Shown here in pieces: positions 1 to 45,416 of a stretch of 64,000 bases of DNA; position 1 is the stretch's first letter, and the number at the start of each line of letters is the position of its first letter. The notes beneath the pieces are model-generated. The model ran no database searches. It was not told the DNA's origin and saw only the letters and a list, made by a program, of their open reading frames with translations. The stretch is from Bugula neritina (taxonomy: Eukaryota; Bryozoa; Gymnolaemata; Cheilostomatida; Bugulidae). The DNA lies in the NCBI GenBank assembly GCA_964035545.1, contig OZ037772.1, positions 8,823,150-8,887,149 of the forward strand, given 5' to 3'. A program made the position numbers and the translations under genes.

Positions 1-27
1 TATCTTAATTATTATGTCATTTATTAG

Positions 28-3000
28 TAAAAGAAGAAGATAGAAGGAGAGGCTCTTCTTGCTCAGAGAGTGGAGACTGGATAATCAGTGAAAATTATGG
101 TGATGAAAGTTGTCCTTCAATACTTAATGGTGAGAGATTGAATTATTCATAATAATACTTCTTAGGAAAAACTATTTAAATGCTATAATAACAAAGAATA
201 TTTAAAACAAGAATTATAAATTATGCATGGTGCGCTTGCAATAAAGCTCACCAACAGGAAATAATCAAATACAAGCGTGTCAAAAAATGACAAATGTAAA
301 AGACCACTTATAATTTGAGGTCATGAGATGACAGTAATACATCTAATCATTATTCTGTCCTATATCTTTATGCACAGCTTTCATACTTGCGTTCTAAAAG
401 CTATACTAGATCTATTACTGACTGGTTTTGTATTGTCAATCATTTTTTCCCACTGTACAATCTTTGCTCATGAATGCATGTGGCCTCTAACAATTTAGTA
501 TATAAGAAGAGAAGTGGAGAAAAAAAATGTAGGCTTAAGAAATGAAGACTTAAACATAATACCAAAATATTAACATATATATAACAGCTTAAGCTATAGA
601 ATAAAGATGGAAAGCAGGTTTTAAGCAGTTACAAATAATATGAGCATATTAGAAACAATAATGTTTATAATATGTATCATAAAAAGGGCTTGCTGTAAAC
701 AAAACTAGAGAATGAGTAAAATTTAGACCATTTGGCAGGCTAAACTCAATAACTGTTTATGCATTGCTTTGCCGCAAAACTGCAGCTGCAAAGTTTCCTC
801 TTATATTATAGTTTATTTTGTGATTATAGCTAATTAGCAAGGTAACAAATTTTTCAGTGCTAAAACTATTTTATTTTCCATGCAGCTAAATTAATATATA
901 CAGTGTAATTTATTAATTAAAGCCAGGTGAGTTTAACAGCTATGGTTGCTAAGCCAATGGAAATTAAGCTGCTACACAAACCTTCACCTGAATTTTTAAT
1001 GGGCATGCATGCATGGCTTAAGGAAAGCTAGTTATTTATTGCAGCAATACTAATTAGTATACATTACGCAGTGCAAAACAAGGAGTGCATGCAGTATACA
1101 TAATATTACTAAGTATTTGTCATAGCCCTAAAGCTCTTGAAATTTTTATTTAGGCGGTGCCATGGAAACCATCAGTAAGAAGCTTGGCGAGGTAAAACTG
1201 GAGAGTAAACCAGCCAAAAGTGAAAGCTCAGAACGTAGGCTGATCAAATTATTTAACTAATTATATTGGTAAAATTAATACTTGTTTAGCATGAGGTTAA
1301 CTTTTATTACATATAAATGGTATGGCAGAGTACAATTAATTGCTATGTTTAGAATGTATATGAACTGCTTTGTGATGTTTTTGTCAGTCTTCATGTTAAA
1401 ATTTTATATAACTTTATTTAGTCAAGATGGTGCTCAAGATGACATTCCAGAAGACCTCCAGATACAAATAATCAATCAAATCTACCACACAATTTTAATA
1501 TAAACAGTGTGTATATAGTTACAACATTATTGATTAGTATATAACATGAACCCTAACAAACCAATTTAATTGGGGAAAAACGATGAAATTATATTTATAG
1601 CAATTTTAGAATTGTTTTAGAAGCTACAGAGCATGAAGTAATTGCTACTCAGTGTGCGGAGGTGTTTGAAGAAAGTGTCGTAAACAGTGAAAATGAAGGT
1701 TTGTGTAGTGTTGATCGAGTGTACCCATGCAGTAGTCTGTGGTGTAATTGGTTAGCTTGCCTACTTGCAAGCTGGAGGTCTGTGGTTCGAATCCCAGTTG
1801 GGACAATTATTTTACAAGCTATTCCAGCCTTTAGTGAAGTGTAGTATAGTACTCTTATATAAGGGACTTGAGAAGTCAGTGGAGTTTGGATTTAAACTGA
1901 AGGAATAGAGTCTCATTGTCAAACTTTTTAAAATAATTTCTAATAAAAAAAATAAAGGTGTCACCAGTTGAAGTACGTCTGGTTAAACAGTATGCAAATG
2001 CAATCCGTCACTTTCTGTTGTATAAAATTGAAAAAATATGATAAATGATGCAACAAAAAGAAGGCATAATCTAAGATATAAATGCACCATAAATTTGAGG
2101 CTTTACAATTTATAATTGATGAACCACTAACTTTTGTTCTCGAATTGTTTTAATGCATATTTATTGCAGCAATATTTTCCAAGACTTGAACGATTTTTGG
2201 CATATTTAACAGTCAAAACTTACAGAAGAATGTTTTCATACGTGAAACTGTATGAAAATTTATTTTAAAGCATTTGTTTTTCAGATGGTGTTGTACTTTA
2301 TTTTGGCACTGAAAGTTCATCACCAAGTTCACCTTATCAGCCAGCTCCTTACACATTGATTGAACTGATAGAAAGGTAGAGTATGTTAGATAGATAAACT
2401 AAAAGTATAACATACTCTGTTAACCTCAGCAATATGTATATGCACATGCACATGCACATGCACATGCACATGCACATGCACATGCACATGCACATGCACA
2501 TGCACATGCACATGCACATGCACATGCACATGCACATGCACATGCACATGCACATGCACATGCACATGCACATGCACATGCACATGCACATGCACATGCA
2601 CATGCACATGCACATGCACATGCACATGCACATGCACATGTATATGCACATGCACATGTATATGTATATGCATATGTGCCTCATTTGATTAAGTCCTTAG
2701 CCCGCTTTAACAAAACCCCCTTCCATCATGGCTTTCTCACAAGGATAGTGACTATAAACTTCCGTGAGTTTTTTTATATACATATGCATATGCATATGCA
2801 TATGCATATGTATATATGTATATGCTTGTGCATTTGCATGTGCATGTGCATGTGTATGTGTATGCGTATGCGTATGCGTATGCGTATGCGTATGCGTATG
2901 CAAATGCAAATGCGTATGCGTATGCGTATGCGTATGCGTATGCGTATGCGTATGCGTATGCGTATGCGTATGCGTATGCGTATGCGTATGCGTATGCGTA

Positions 3001-5130
3001 TGCGTATGCGTATGCGTATGCGTATGCGTATGCGTATGCGTATGCGTATGCGTATGCGTATGCGTATGTGTATGTGTATGTGTACGTGTATATTATGTAT
3101 ATGTATATGTGTGCGCATGTGTATTAGGAAGCACAATTATTTAAAAAGCAATCTATAAAGTGTAATATATCTGCTGTCCAGCTCATATTGTAACTAAATT
3201 TGTGGCAGATTCCGCGCTTTATGTTTTTTGTTTGTGTAGCACACCAGCACAATTTAAATGCAGTTTTGAAGTTTTGTTTTTTAAGTCAAGATTAATATTT
3301 ATCAAGTGATCATATTTTCAGTTCATTTAAGGAGAATGGCATAGGATTAGCTACCATTGAACAATCTGCTTTTGATTGGAGAAAGATATTAGTCCTTGGA
3401 ACAAATGTGCAGCAAATGAAAACAGCTCTTGTTGATATTCTAAAACGTGATGCAGAATTTTCCAAATTTGAAATAACTTTGCTTAATGACTCTATGCCAT
3501 TCACAATGAAACCATTAAACTGGAAAAAGCTGCTCACTTTAAACAAAAGAAAACTTGACAAATCTGACAATCAAACATGGACTGAACCTATCAAACAAAC
3601 TACATGTGAGATTTTTGTTATTGCTGACAAAACAAATGGAAAAAACTTTTCAAAATGCAAAACGGTGTGTGCTGTTTCTCCAGCACACCTTGTTCTCAGT
3701 GATGAGCAAAATAGAAATGCAGCTGCAGCTGATAGTAGCTATATGAAAAAGCTGTCAGCAGAAACAAAAGTTAATTCAAGATGTCCCTCTCTTCTAACAA
3801 ACTGTAACAAGCAAACATACAGACAGCTAGCAATACCACGCAATGCCCTAAGAGATGAAAACTGCAACAAAACCGATGCTCCAGAAAACGATCACACAGC
3901 CAACCCTGATGTTGATAGCGATGAGGAGGGAACATCAAACATGTTGGCTATTAGAAAAATTGTAGAAAGCAAATCAACAAGACGAAGCTATTTCATACAA
4001 GAAGAAACTTGCGAAGGTCGGGTGGTGGATCTTGATCACCCCATACTGTTGGGATATCGTCACTGGTACTGCAGACTATCTTCTTCAGATAGCAAAGAAG
4101 GAAGCTCATTGGTCGATATATGTCCAGAAATAAAGTGTGATGAACACAGTGCTACAACATGCCCTCATATCTTTATGAATGACATAGCACTTTTTCCGAT
4201 TGATTTTAAAGATGCTGCATTTTGTAATGAAGTTTTGATAGAAGAGAATAATCTTTCTACAAATTTTTCCCATGAACTGTTAGAGATTAATACAGAAAAG
4301 CAATTGGCAGATTTGAATGGTAAAGAAATGATGGTAAAAGGGATAGAAGGACGAGTGGTTCTAAAATGTTATAGAAAACCCGGACAGGTGCTGGGAAAAC
4401 ACATCTGCTTTTCTTTGACAACTACTGATTCTACTGGCAAGTTAATGTAAGTATAACATGATATTTGTGGTCGTTTCGCTCAGTGGCATCTGTTGTGTAA
4501 TGGTTAGCCGAATGCTTGCAAATGTAAGGTCTTCGGTTTGAATCTTAAGGGCGGAGGGCAAAACTTTTATAAGCCATTCTGGTATTTAGTCAAGTGTAGT
4601 AGTATAGTACTCCGAGGGAGTTTAAAGGCCAAGAAAGCCTGAGAACTGAAGGAGTAGTAGAAAGGCCAGTGGGGTTCAGAGCACTGAGTGGGGTGTAGCA
4701 TTGAGTTTACCCAGTTGTCTTTGTGGTGTCAATACGGCTTATAGTGCGCCTGCTTGCAAATTAGAGGGTTGGTGTTCAACTCTTATAGTGATAGCAAACG
4801 TTTTAAAATATTTATCTTCCTGCTACCATTAATCATTAAAATATGAAATTAGCAATTATTGTTAGTGAAGAACTCTCTAATATTATTCCCTTATTTTGAA
4901 GGACGCTAAAACCAGGAGATTGTGGTACCATAATCTATATTAAAGAAAGAGACGTTTTCAGACCTGCTGGAATGTTGGTTGGAGAGGTTCTCAGAACTGT
5001 GAACAAGCCAGGATTTTCTTCTCCAGTTTATCAAGCAATAGTGCTCAGTCAAGCTTTTAAAGACGTTGAATGTGATTACAAGCACCAGGTTTTCAATATC
5101 GAACTCCTTACTAAGAGTCTGTCCACATAA
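28..5130 (+). CDS. Protease-like gene 1 (PA-clan Cys-triad candidate), 5' partial
   Basis: Multi-exon gene entering from the left edge. Exons I can join in phase: 28-129, 1154-1219, 2285-2375, 3322-4446 and 4902-5130 (stop TAA); each has AG/GT borders. The large exon and the last exon match gene 2 (8999-32239) along their length. Seen: a His in VSPAHLVL (codon 3686), an Asp in NDIALF (codon 4181) and Cys in GDCG (codon 4921), followed by a PAGMLVGE strand. Asp-to-Cys spacing is 95 residues, close to the 93 of chymotrypsin; His-to-Asp is 165 because of an acidic, poorly conserved insert (about 3720-4010). Inference: chymotrypsin-fold peptidase or pseudopeptidase with Cys as nucleophile. No membrane segment seen in the exons read. 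A possible AATAAA lies at 5273. The upstream part of the gene is outside the window. The exon structure is well supported; the peptidase function is not proven. Confidence 0.72.
1736..1905 (+). mobile_element. tRNA-derived SINE, family 1
   Basis: A-box-like TGGTGTAATTGGTTAGC and B-box GGTTCGAATCCC at tRNA spacing, then a non-tRNA tail (ACAAGCTATTCCAGCCTTTAGTGAAG...) shared with the copy at 4484. The tail and the multiple diverged copies argue against a functional tRNA. Confidence 0.7.
2434..2670. repeat. (ATGCAC)n hexanucleotide array
   Basis: About 33 near-perfect ATGCAC units grading into ATGTAT variants at the right end. It lies in an intron of protease-like gene 1. Long reading frames through it (repeating dipeptides) are artefacts. 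Confidence 0.95.
2674..2782 (+). mobile_element. 3' part of family-2 SINE between two hexamer arrays
   Basis: GTGCCTCATTTGATTAAGTC...TTCCATCATGGCTTTCTCAC...TATAAACTTCCGTGAG then TTTTTTTATATA. The same body is seen at 38440-38545 and 54893-54985. Confidence 0.7.
2776..3118. repeat. (TATGCG)n hexanucleotide array
   Basis: Starts as TATGCA units next to a SINE tail, passes through TGCATG/TGTGTA variants, then more than 30 TATGCG units with two AATGCA interruptions, and ends in TATGTG/TATGTA. Confidence 0.95.
4484..4815 (+). mobile_element. Two adjacent family-1 SINE fragments
   Basis: 4484-4690 repeats the tRNA-like head (GTGTAATGGTTAGCC, GGTTTGAATCTTAAGG) and the tail (AAGCCATTCTGGTATTTAGTC). 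4700-4815 is a second, more diverged head (TTTACCCAGTTGTC... GGTTGGTGTTCAACTC). Both sit in the last intron of protease-like gene 1. Confidence 0.6.
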
Positions 5131-5533
5131 CCCTCTTTGAAGAGGATCTCACTAACCGTAGTAACTTTTCAACGTATCAAAACTAAGGAAAAACGGTCTA
5201 AACTATGAGAGGAGACATAGTGATGTATTATAAACAGAATACAGTCATAGCTTTGCAGGTTTTTGATAAAGTAATAAATTCTTCTAGTTCTTTTACTTGA
5301 AACCCAATTTAGGATAAGAAATGCAAAAAATTTGCGTCTATACTTATTTCTAAGAGCTATCTTTGATTGTAACATATTTGAGTTTATTGAATTATTATAT
5401 AGGCCTACTTATTTTGATGCCTGCAGAGCAATTCATTTGAGTAAAAAAATGATCTGAAACAGTAAAAGATTTAAACAGTGACATAACTGTATAGAAGCAT
5501 CAAAACTTCAAAAGTTTGAAAAGTGACTTATAG

Positions 5534-5579
5534 CAACCACAGGCAATGTTTCAAACTAATTAAACATTGCCTGTGGTTG
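5534..5579. other. Perfect 18-bp hairpin downstream of protease-like gene 1
   Basis: CAACCACAGGCAATGTTT (5534-5551) and its exact reverse complement (5562-5579) around a 10-base loop, about 400 bp after the stop of gene 1. Confidence 0.85.
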
Positions 5580-5974
5580 TGAATACCATTATTGTGACTT
5601 GATTTTTAATTTAAAAAAGCTTTTAAAATCTATAACTTGGTGAAAAAAAATGATGTTTTTATCTTTGGTACTTATTTTTAATCATATTTTGCAAACTGTG
5701 TTGCATTCAGTGAAACAAAGAAATAATGCAGACACATGTGCTTTACATAGAAAGCATTCCATGCCTTTTTATTCATATAATATTTTTACAAATACAGATT
5801 TTTAATAATTTTAACGTAGCCTATATAATTTCTTTAATCAAAAATGTTTTTTAAGATTCTAATGTGAACTTTTATTTGATTTTTTTGCTGCTGTTTATCA
5901 TTTTATCTGAAACACCAGTAATAAAGTGCTCGGTCAAATTTATCCACAAATTAGAATATCAGCTATTTAATAAG

Positions 5975-6075
5975 ACACACGCACACAAACGCACACACAC
6001 ACAAGTGCACACACACTCACACACACTCACACGCACACACACAGTCATACGCAATCACACACAGTCACCACAGTC
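5975..6075. repeat. Imperfect (CA)n array
   Basis: Degenerate ACACAC with CTCACA and GTCACA interruptions. Confidence 0.85.
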
Positions 6076-6319
6076 ACATGAATAAATTTTTAAAACCCCA
6101 AACCCCTTATGACGTGAGCATCGCAGCAATAATGAGTCAAATAAATTTGGCTTCAGTATAATGTAAAGTGTTATGAAGCAGGTGTGGCCAGTGCGTTGGT
6201 AAATATTATTATAAAAGCAATACAAGAAAAAGAAATATAATATATTTGCATATAGATTGAGCACTTGAGTGTGTAAATAGAGTATTACATAAATCAGAAC
6301 CCACTTCAAACAAGTTGTG

Positions 6320-6409
6320 AGTGTTATGCTGTACTGGAGAGAGCTCAGCCCAAATTACGAAACTGTGGATCACCACCAGACGAGTACCTTAATCAAGAGG
6401 TCATACAGG
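6320..6409 (+). other. Possible small exon upstream of protease-like gene 2
   Basis: An open stretch (…QPKLRNCGSPPDEYLNQEVIQ in one frame; ATG-started MLYWRELSPNYE in another) ends at a consensus donor ATACAG|GTGAGC. It could be a 5' exon of gene 2 or chance; no homologous copy seen. Confidence 0.25.
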
Positions 6410-7746
6410 TGAGCTGATTATTTATATAATTTAAAAGCTTAAATTATACGATTTTGAATCTGACACTTTACTGCATGGTTAATAATCACCACTATATATA
6501 ATTAAGTGCTATCACTAATAAATTTTATGTATATTACACAGCTCAAGTAATTCAGTGAATATAAACATCACGAAGGAGCAAAAGTTATATAGTCATTTCA
6601 TTAAGCTAATTGCTACTAGTTGGGCATTAAAATTGACTAACGTAACTGTTTTGGTAGCTATAAATATTTTAGCCCAGTACTGAATTAATTGAGTGGCCTA
6701 TATAAGCTATTAGAAAACTAAATTCAATTAATTATGGCAATAAAAGCGTAACAATATTTACCTGATCAGAAACAGAGAGTACTCTAAAAAGCAATAAGCT
6801 TGAGTGCCAAACATGAAACACTTGAAGTTTTTCTCTAATCCAATAATTAAAGTCTAATATGTAATCAAAATTTCATGTTTTTGTCAAGTTTTTTAAATCT
6901 ATCATGACTGACAAAGCACTGTATATATATAAGATTTTCACCATAGCTTTTTACTAAAAATCTTTAGAGATCAGTTTTTGGAGCAAAGCAGATCTCAAAA
7001 CTAGAAACAGTAATCATTGGTAATAATTGGTTATAATTGTAAATCCGTTTCCAAGAGAGTAAAATTGTTAATAAAATCAAGCCTATTTGAACAAGTGATT
7101 GTTATTTACAACCTTAGCTACATGTATAGTCTTAATGTTCTCATATTGCATTGTTGATTATTGATACCCATTTATTTATAAGTATACCAATTGCGTTTGT
7201 GTGAGTTTAAAGCTTTCTAATTGCTTCCAAAGATGCAATGACGGTCAGCTTTGAAGATATGACCAAAAAAATTTACACTCATTTTATGTTTATGTCTTCA
7301 AAATTTAGGAAAAATTGGTACGATGTAAGAGTTTTGTCTAAAATAATGTTTGTTAAAATACACATTTTTCCTGCCTAAAAATTTCGTATTATACTATTTG
7401 CATAACCTACTTATCATTTTCTAAGGCTGTGGCATAACTTAATATTATTATGATTCTTAAATATATATATATTTGTTACTTGTTTTACTTTGAATAATCT
7501 AAGCAATAGCAAACAAAAAGACAAAATACTATGTATACTCTCTGTTTGAACAGTGAGCTTAGCTTGGCATTTTATATTTTATAGCCTTATACAATAGTGA
7601 AGTAGGCATGAAAGTTAATATATGTCGCGAAGGGTTTTGTGATGATTAGGAGCTAAAGATTTATATACTTTGCATGTTATACTGCTTCTATAGGGATTGT
7701 AGCAGTATTATATTATATAGTATATGATATTTGGCTAAGTATTTGT

Positions 7747-8391
<645 letters not shown>

Positions 8392-8998
8392 GCAAATATT
8401 TGAAATTTAAACTAAATGCAGTTTATGATGATAGACTGTTAAACAATTTAATTTTTGACTAAAAATCATGAAGATATAAACGCAACTTAACTGCAGGCTG
8501 CATGTTTGATTGTAGCATGTGTAGAAATCAGACATTTAAAATATTATGGTTTAATTTTCACTCAAATTCAAATAATATACTAATTTTAACTTTATACCTT
8601 TAAGGGCCACGTAAATGTAGGCTGGAGCTACACCTGGCCCTAGGGCTGCCTGTTATGGTATATTGATTGCTACAAAAGTCGCAGCATAAGTATGCAGTAG
8701 AATAAAATAAGAAGGGAAGCAAATTAATTGCCCAATATACTTGAACATTATTACTAAAACTTACTTCAGCAGTTGATCATTAAGTGTTTATATCCAACTA
8801 TATGTGGGTGAATAATTTTTTGGTATATGGCATTTTCATACAGTCAATGCTAAATTGAAGAATTGTTCTTGAGCTATAAGTGCAAATTTTTGTTTTGTAG
8901 ATTTTGCTGACATTTTTAGCAAGAACCAAAAAAAAGTTTTGCATATCTTTATAAAGATTTGAGGCCTGGATATATATATTAATTCTTTTTAATCAAAG

Positions 8999-32239
<23,241 letters not shown>

Positions 32240-34371
32240 AATTGAATTTCTTATAGTTTTCCTATTAAATGACTAAAATGTGCACAACTACAACTGCACT
32301 TATATAGTCAAATAGTACACATTTCACACTTAATTAAGACTGTCAGCTAAATTAAAGCCCTCACAATTGAGAATTTTGAAATAATTCTTTTTTTAAATTA
32401 TAGTTTGTTGCACAATGCTTCAATTTAAGTCTGCCAACATTGCCTATTTATTTTTAAAGTTATTATTCTGCTACCAAATAAATTTATGTAAAATAATAAT
32501 TAGCCATTTACTGGAGGTTTTATCACACTACTTGCTGTTTTTTGGACTATGAAATTTTTAAAGTGTAATTTTGCCGATTATTCTATATATTAAAGATTAA
32601 AGATTAAATGTTTTAATTTTTCTCACCATTCTTTTGTCAATTTACCTCAAACACTAAAATTTATTGCTTTTAAATGCAAATTTTACCATTGCTACTAGAA
32701 CATATTTTCAGAGTACGGTCTTTCTAAACTATAATGTTTCTTTGATACTCTATCTAATTTTTTACTAAATAAAACTGACTGTTAAATATTTATATATACT
32801 AGCCTATTTAAACTGTTATTATGATACACACGTCTATTTATTTATAAAATTGTGTAGTAATTTAGGCGATCAAACCTAACACATTTCTAATAGTTTACTT
32901 TACCAATTATAATTTAATTTTTTTAAACTCTTTCATTATTTATTGCAAAAAATATACATTCGAGCATGTGTGCGTTTAATAACTTATGTGTTTTTTCTAC
33001 TATTTTTAATTTATAAAACTCTTATTTTGTTGCTTACATATTAATTGCTATATGTTTTAAATAGCAAAATACATTTATCAGCTAAAAATATATTGCAATT
33101 ATAACAAAATAGTATGTCGAGTAAAAATTGTGTCTATATAGAAGGTTTTGCTTATTTGTGTGTGATGTTTCTTCAACACATGCAACTGCAGCTTGTGAGC
33201 AGTTTACTTGTCAATTGCAACATTAATTGGAGGTTATAGAAAAAGACAATACAGTAATTTTAAGGTTGTCTCACCCAGTCCTATAGTAGCTTGCATTTGC
33301 TTTACAGTTTATAGTGCAAAGCATTAAGTTTTATCAATTTATACCAAACAATTCTATATCAAGCAACAAGTATAGCCAGTAATTAATAAAGAGTTATTCA
33401 CTGTAACCTTTAGCTTTTCTGTGAAGACAGTGGTTGTGTAATAAGTTGTGACTGATGCTTTTTTACGTTATGCTACAAAATGTGTACATGTTTTTTGATA
33501 ATTTAGACTGTAGTTTGTAAAAAATGCTGATTTATAAATTTTTGTCTGTTTTAATCATGCAGTCAGTGCTTAGTGCTTGTTAAATTATCGAGTATTAATA
33601 ATAAACAATAAAAAATATCAAAGAATATGCTATCAAAGAGCACGGCTCAAGTGAAGCTATCTGATATTGTTATGAACAGAAAAAATACCACCCATCAGAA
33701 AACTTTATTGCTTAAGTAAAAAAACTATAAATGGGAGCTCTACAAAAATTCAGTAACTCAAAAAATAATAGCCTTTGCTTCTTGGTAAACTAACCTTTGA
33801 TGTGTAGCTTATAAAAGCAATTGAGTGAATAAAAAAAATAAATTACAATAAATTAAAGTTAACGCAAATCTAGAGTAAACTGTTATATATTCTGCTTATG
33901 ACCAGTTGCAAGCTAAAGAATTGCAAGAAATTGAATTAGTAATTACAACGTTTATGCTTAGCAGATTTAAAAAAATTAAGTTCTCTCTTGTGGGGCAAAC
34001 TCTGCTAATTAATACATCATTTCAAATGTGCCTTTTTGGCAGGTTCAGCTTTCTATCTGATGTAGCGAGATTTAGCAGTTTTTGATAACAGTTTGTGGAC
34101 TGTAGAATAAAATGGCAAAATAAAAAGCAATTATGTTGCACTATTGTTGTGTTTAGTATACCTAAATATCATAAATGCTAAATAAAAATAGTTAGAATTG
34201 TGCTCTCCTGTAACTTCAACAAGATGGCTAAACTGAGAAGAACCAATAAAGCGCTTTAAATTATTTTAATAAAAAGCAAAAGTTTATTCAGTGAAATAAT
34301 AATAGAGTGAACTGATAACTATATTTAAAGTTTACAGGAGCTCGCAAGTAAAACTTGGCGTTATATATATA

Positions 34372-34410
<39 letters not shown>

Positions 34411-34922
34411 TTATAAGGCAAATCATCATAGCCCGATTTTATACAATTAAGATTATAATAATGTTGGACAAAATTCCAAAATATTGTATCAATTAGGTTT
34501 TAGACGTAATCATAGTATTGAATATTGCATAATTTAATGAAAAACAGAAATAAAGAGTGTTAAGAAAGTGAAGCAATTCCTTCAAAGAACTATATTTGTT
34601 GAATACAAAAAATAACAATATAATATTCCTATATAATATAATAGTACAGGCTGCCATTTGCAATGGTCACTTTATATTATAATGCTGAGACAGATTATGA
34701 CTTGTATATAGACTGATGTATGTAGAGTTGGTGTGTATAACACTACTTTGAAGTTGTTACAGGAACTTAATTTGTTGAGTTTCCTACAGATTTTTAGACT
34801 ACCAGCATATGCTAAGATACAGTGAAACTTTTCATATAAAGATTATAGGCTGAGGACACAATATAAACTGTGAATATCCGTTCATTTAGAGTGCAGCTTT
34901 CACAGCGCATAGATTCTCCACC
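32240..34922. other. Intergenic region before NRF gene A
   Basis: AT-rich; holds the gene 2 poly(A) signal (AATAAA at 32477) and a short TA array. No coding exon recognised; the NRF gene A promoter should lie at its right end. Confidence 0.6.
34363..34404. repeat. Short (TA)n array
   Basis: TATATATATATTTATATATA..., upstream of NRF gene A. Confidence 0.9.
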
Positions 34923-44308
<9,386 letters not shown>

Positions 44309-44677
44309 AACTTGATGCTGCTAATTATTTAAAATAGTCTGTAGGACAAGATTTTTGCTAAGTATTGTCTATTCTTGTGTTAACAAATGGGTAAACAGAT
44401 AAATTTATTTCCTATCCAGTGTTTTATTCAACTCAAATTGTATGCTTATTGATATTTTTCAATATAAATACTTTGCAGCAAAAACATAATAGTTATAGCA
44501 AAATATATACTTTTCTATTAAAGAAACATATAACTTGGTTTTTATGCAGATACGGTAAATACAACTTAGCAGTTTATTTGTTGAAAAGATACTGAAATAG
44601 AACATTGTAAAGTTTCTGGTAGAATTAAGTGATATATCGAAATATTAACTTTTTATTGAATGAAACATCAAAGAATG

Positions 44678-44826
<149 letters not shown>

Positions 44827-45151
44827 CTATGCGTTGGTAAAAAGTCATTATTTTTAGTATATTAGGTTGTAAAAATTTGATAAAGATGCATATCTGCTTG
44901 TTTAAACAGGAATAAAAAGCAATAATAGCAAAAATCAAGATCTATGTTATATAACCTAAACTCATTCTAGTCATTATTTGCAGCTATATAACAATTTCTT
45001 ATAACATGCATGTGGACAAATATATATAATTAGCTGTTGAATGGTTATTATAGTGAGCAACTAAGGTACATCTACAATGAAAACTTCATCACAGTGATTG
45101 GAAATGTTTTTGATACCAATCCACTATTTCAAGGTATGGATATGTAAATAA

Positions 45152-45416
45152 GCCTAGGGCCACACGGTGCGTATTTTCGCATGCGAAAATTGAAATCACA
45201 AGTAGCAAAGGTGTCAGTGATGCGCGATAAATAAAGCTTTCATTTTTAAATCGCACTCGCTTTAATAAAACGCAATTTACTGGAATGTAGCACTAAAATA
45301 AAGAAATTGGGCTCGCTGAATAACTACCAGCCAATTAGGTGATGTTTTCTCAACGTGGGCACAGTGGACACCTTTGCTACTAGTGATTTCAATTTTCGCA
45401 CCGTGTGGCCCTAGGC
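45152..45416. mobile_element. MITE with long terminal inverted repeats
   Basis: 265 bp beginning GCCTAGGGCCACACGGTGCG and ending with its reverse complement; inner arms (AAAATTGAAATCACAAGTAG, AAGGTGTC) also pair, so it folds back. The flanking 3-bp duplication TAA on both sides fits the PIF/Harbinger group. No coding capacity. Confidence 0.8.

Noticed and set aside
1738-1806. tRNA-like sequence with A and B boxes
   Set aside because: It carries a non-tRNA tail shared with other copies and does not fold into a clean cloverleaf by eye; better explained as a tRNA-derived SINE.
2434-3118. Regularly repeated short units suggesting a CRISPR array
   Set aside because: Units are contiguous 6-mers with no spacers, and the genome is eukaryotic.
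2349-3158. Long open frames of alternating dipeptides (Met-His, Cys-Met, Arg-Ile, Val-Cys) on both strands
   Set aside because: They are read-through of hexamer and dinucleotide microsatellites; the same holds for frames in 7688-8462, 10510-11222, 28758-29048, 40161-40557, 42092-42747, 44629-44938 and 47860-48348.
5864-6085. 73-codon frame with a hydrophobic start that resembles a signal peptide
   Set aside because: The remainder is a CA-repeat readout and no homologous or spliced partner is visible.
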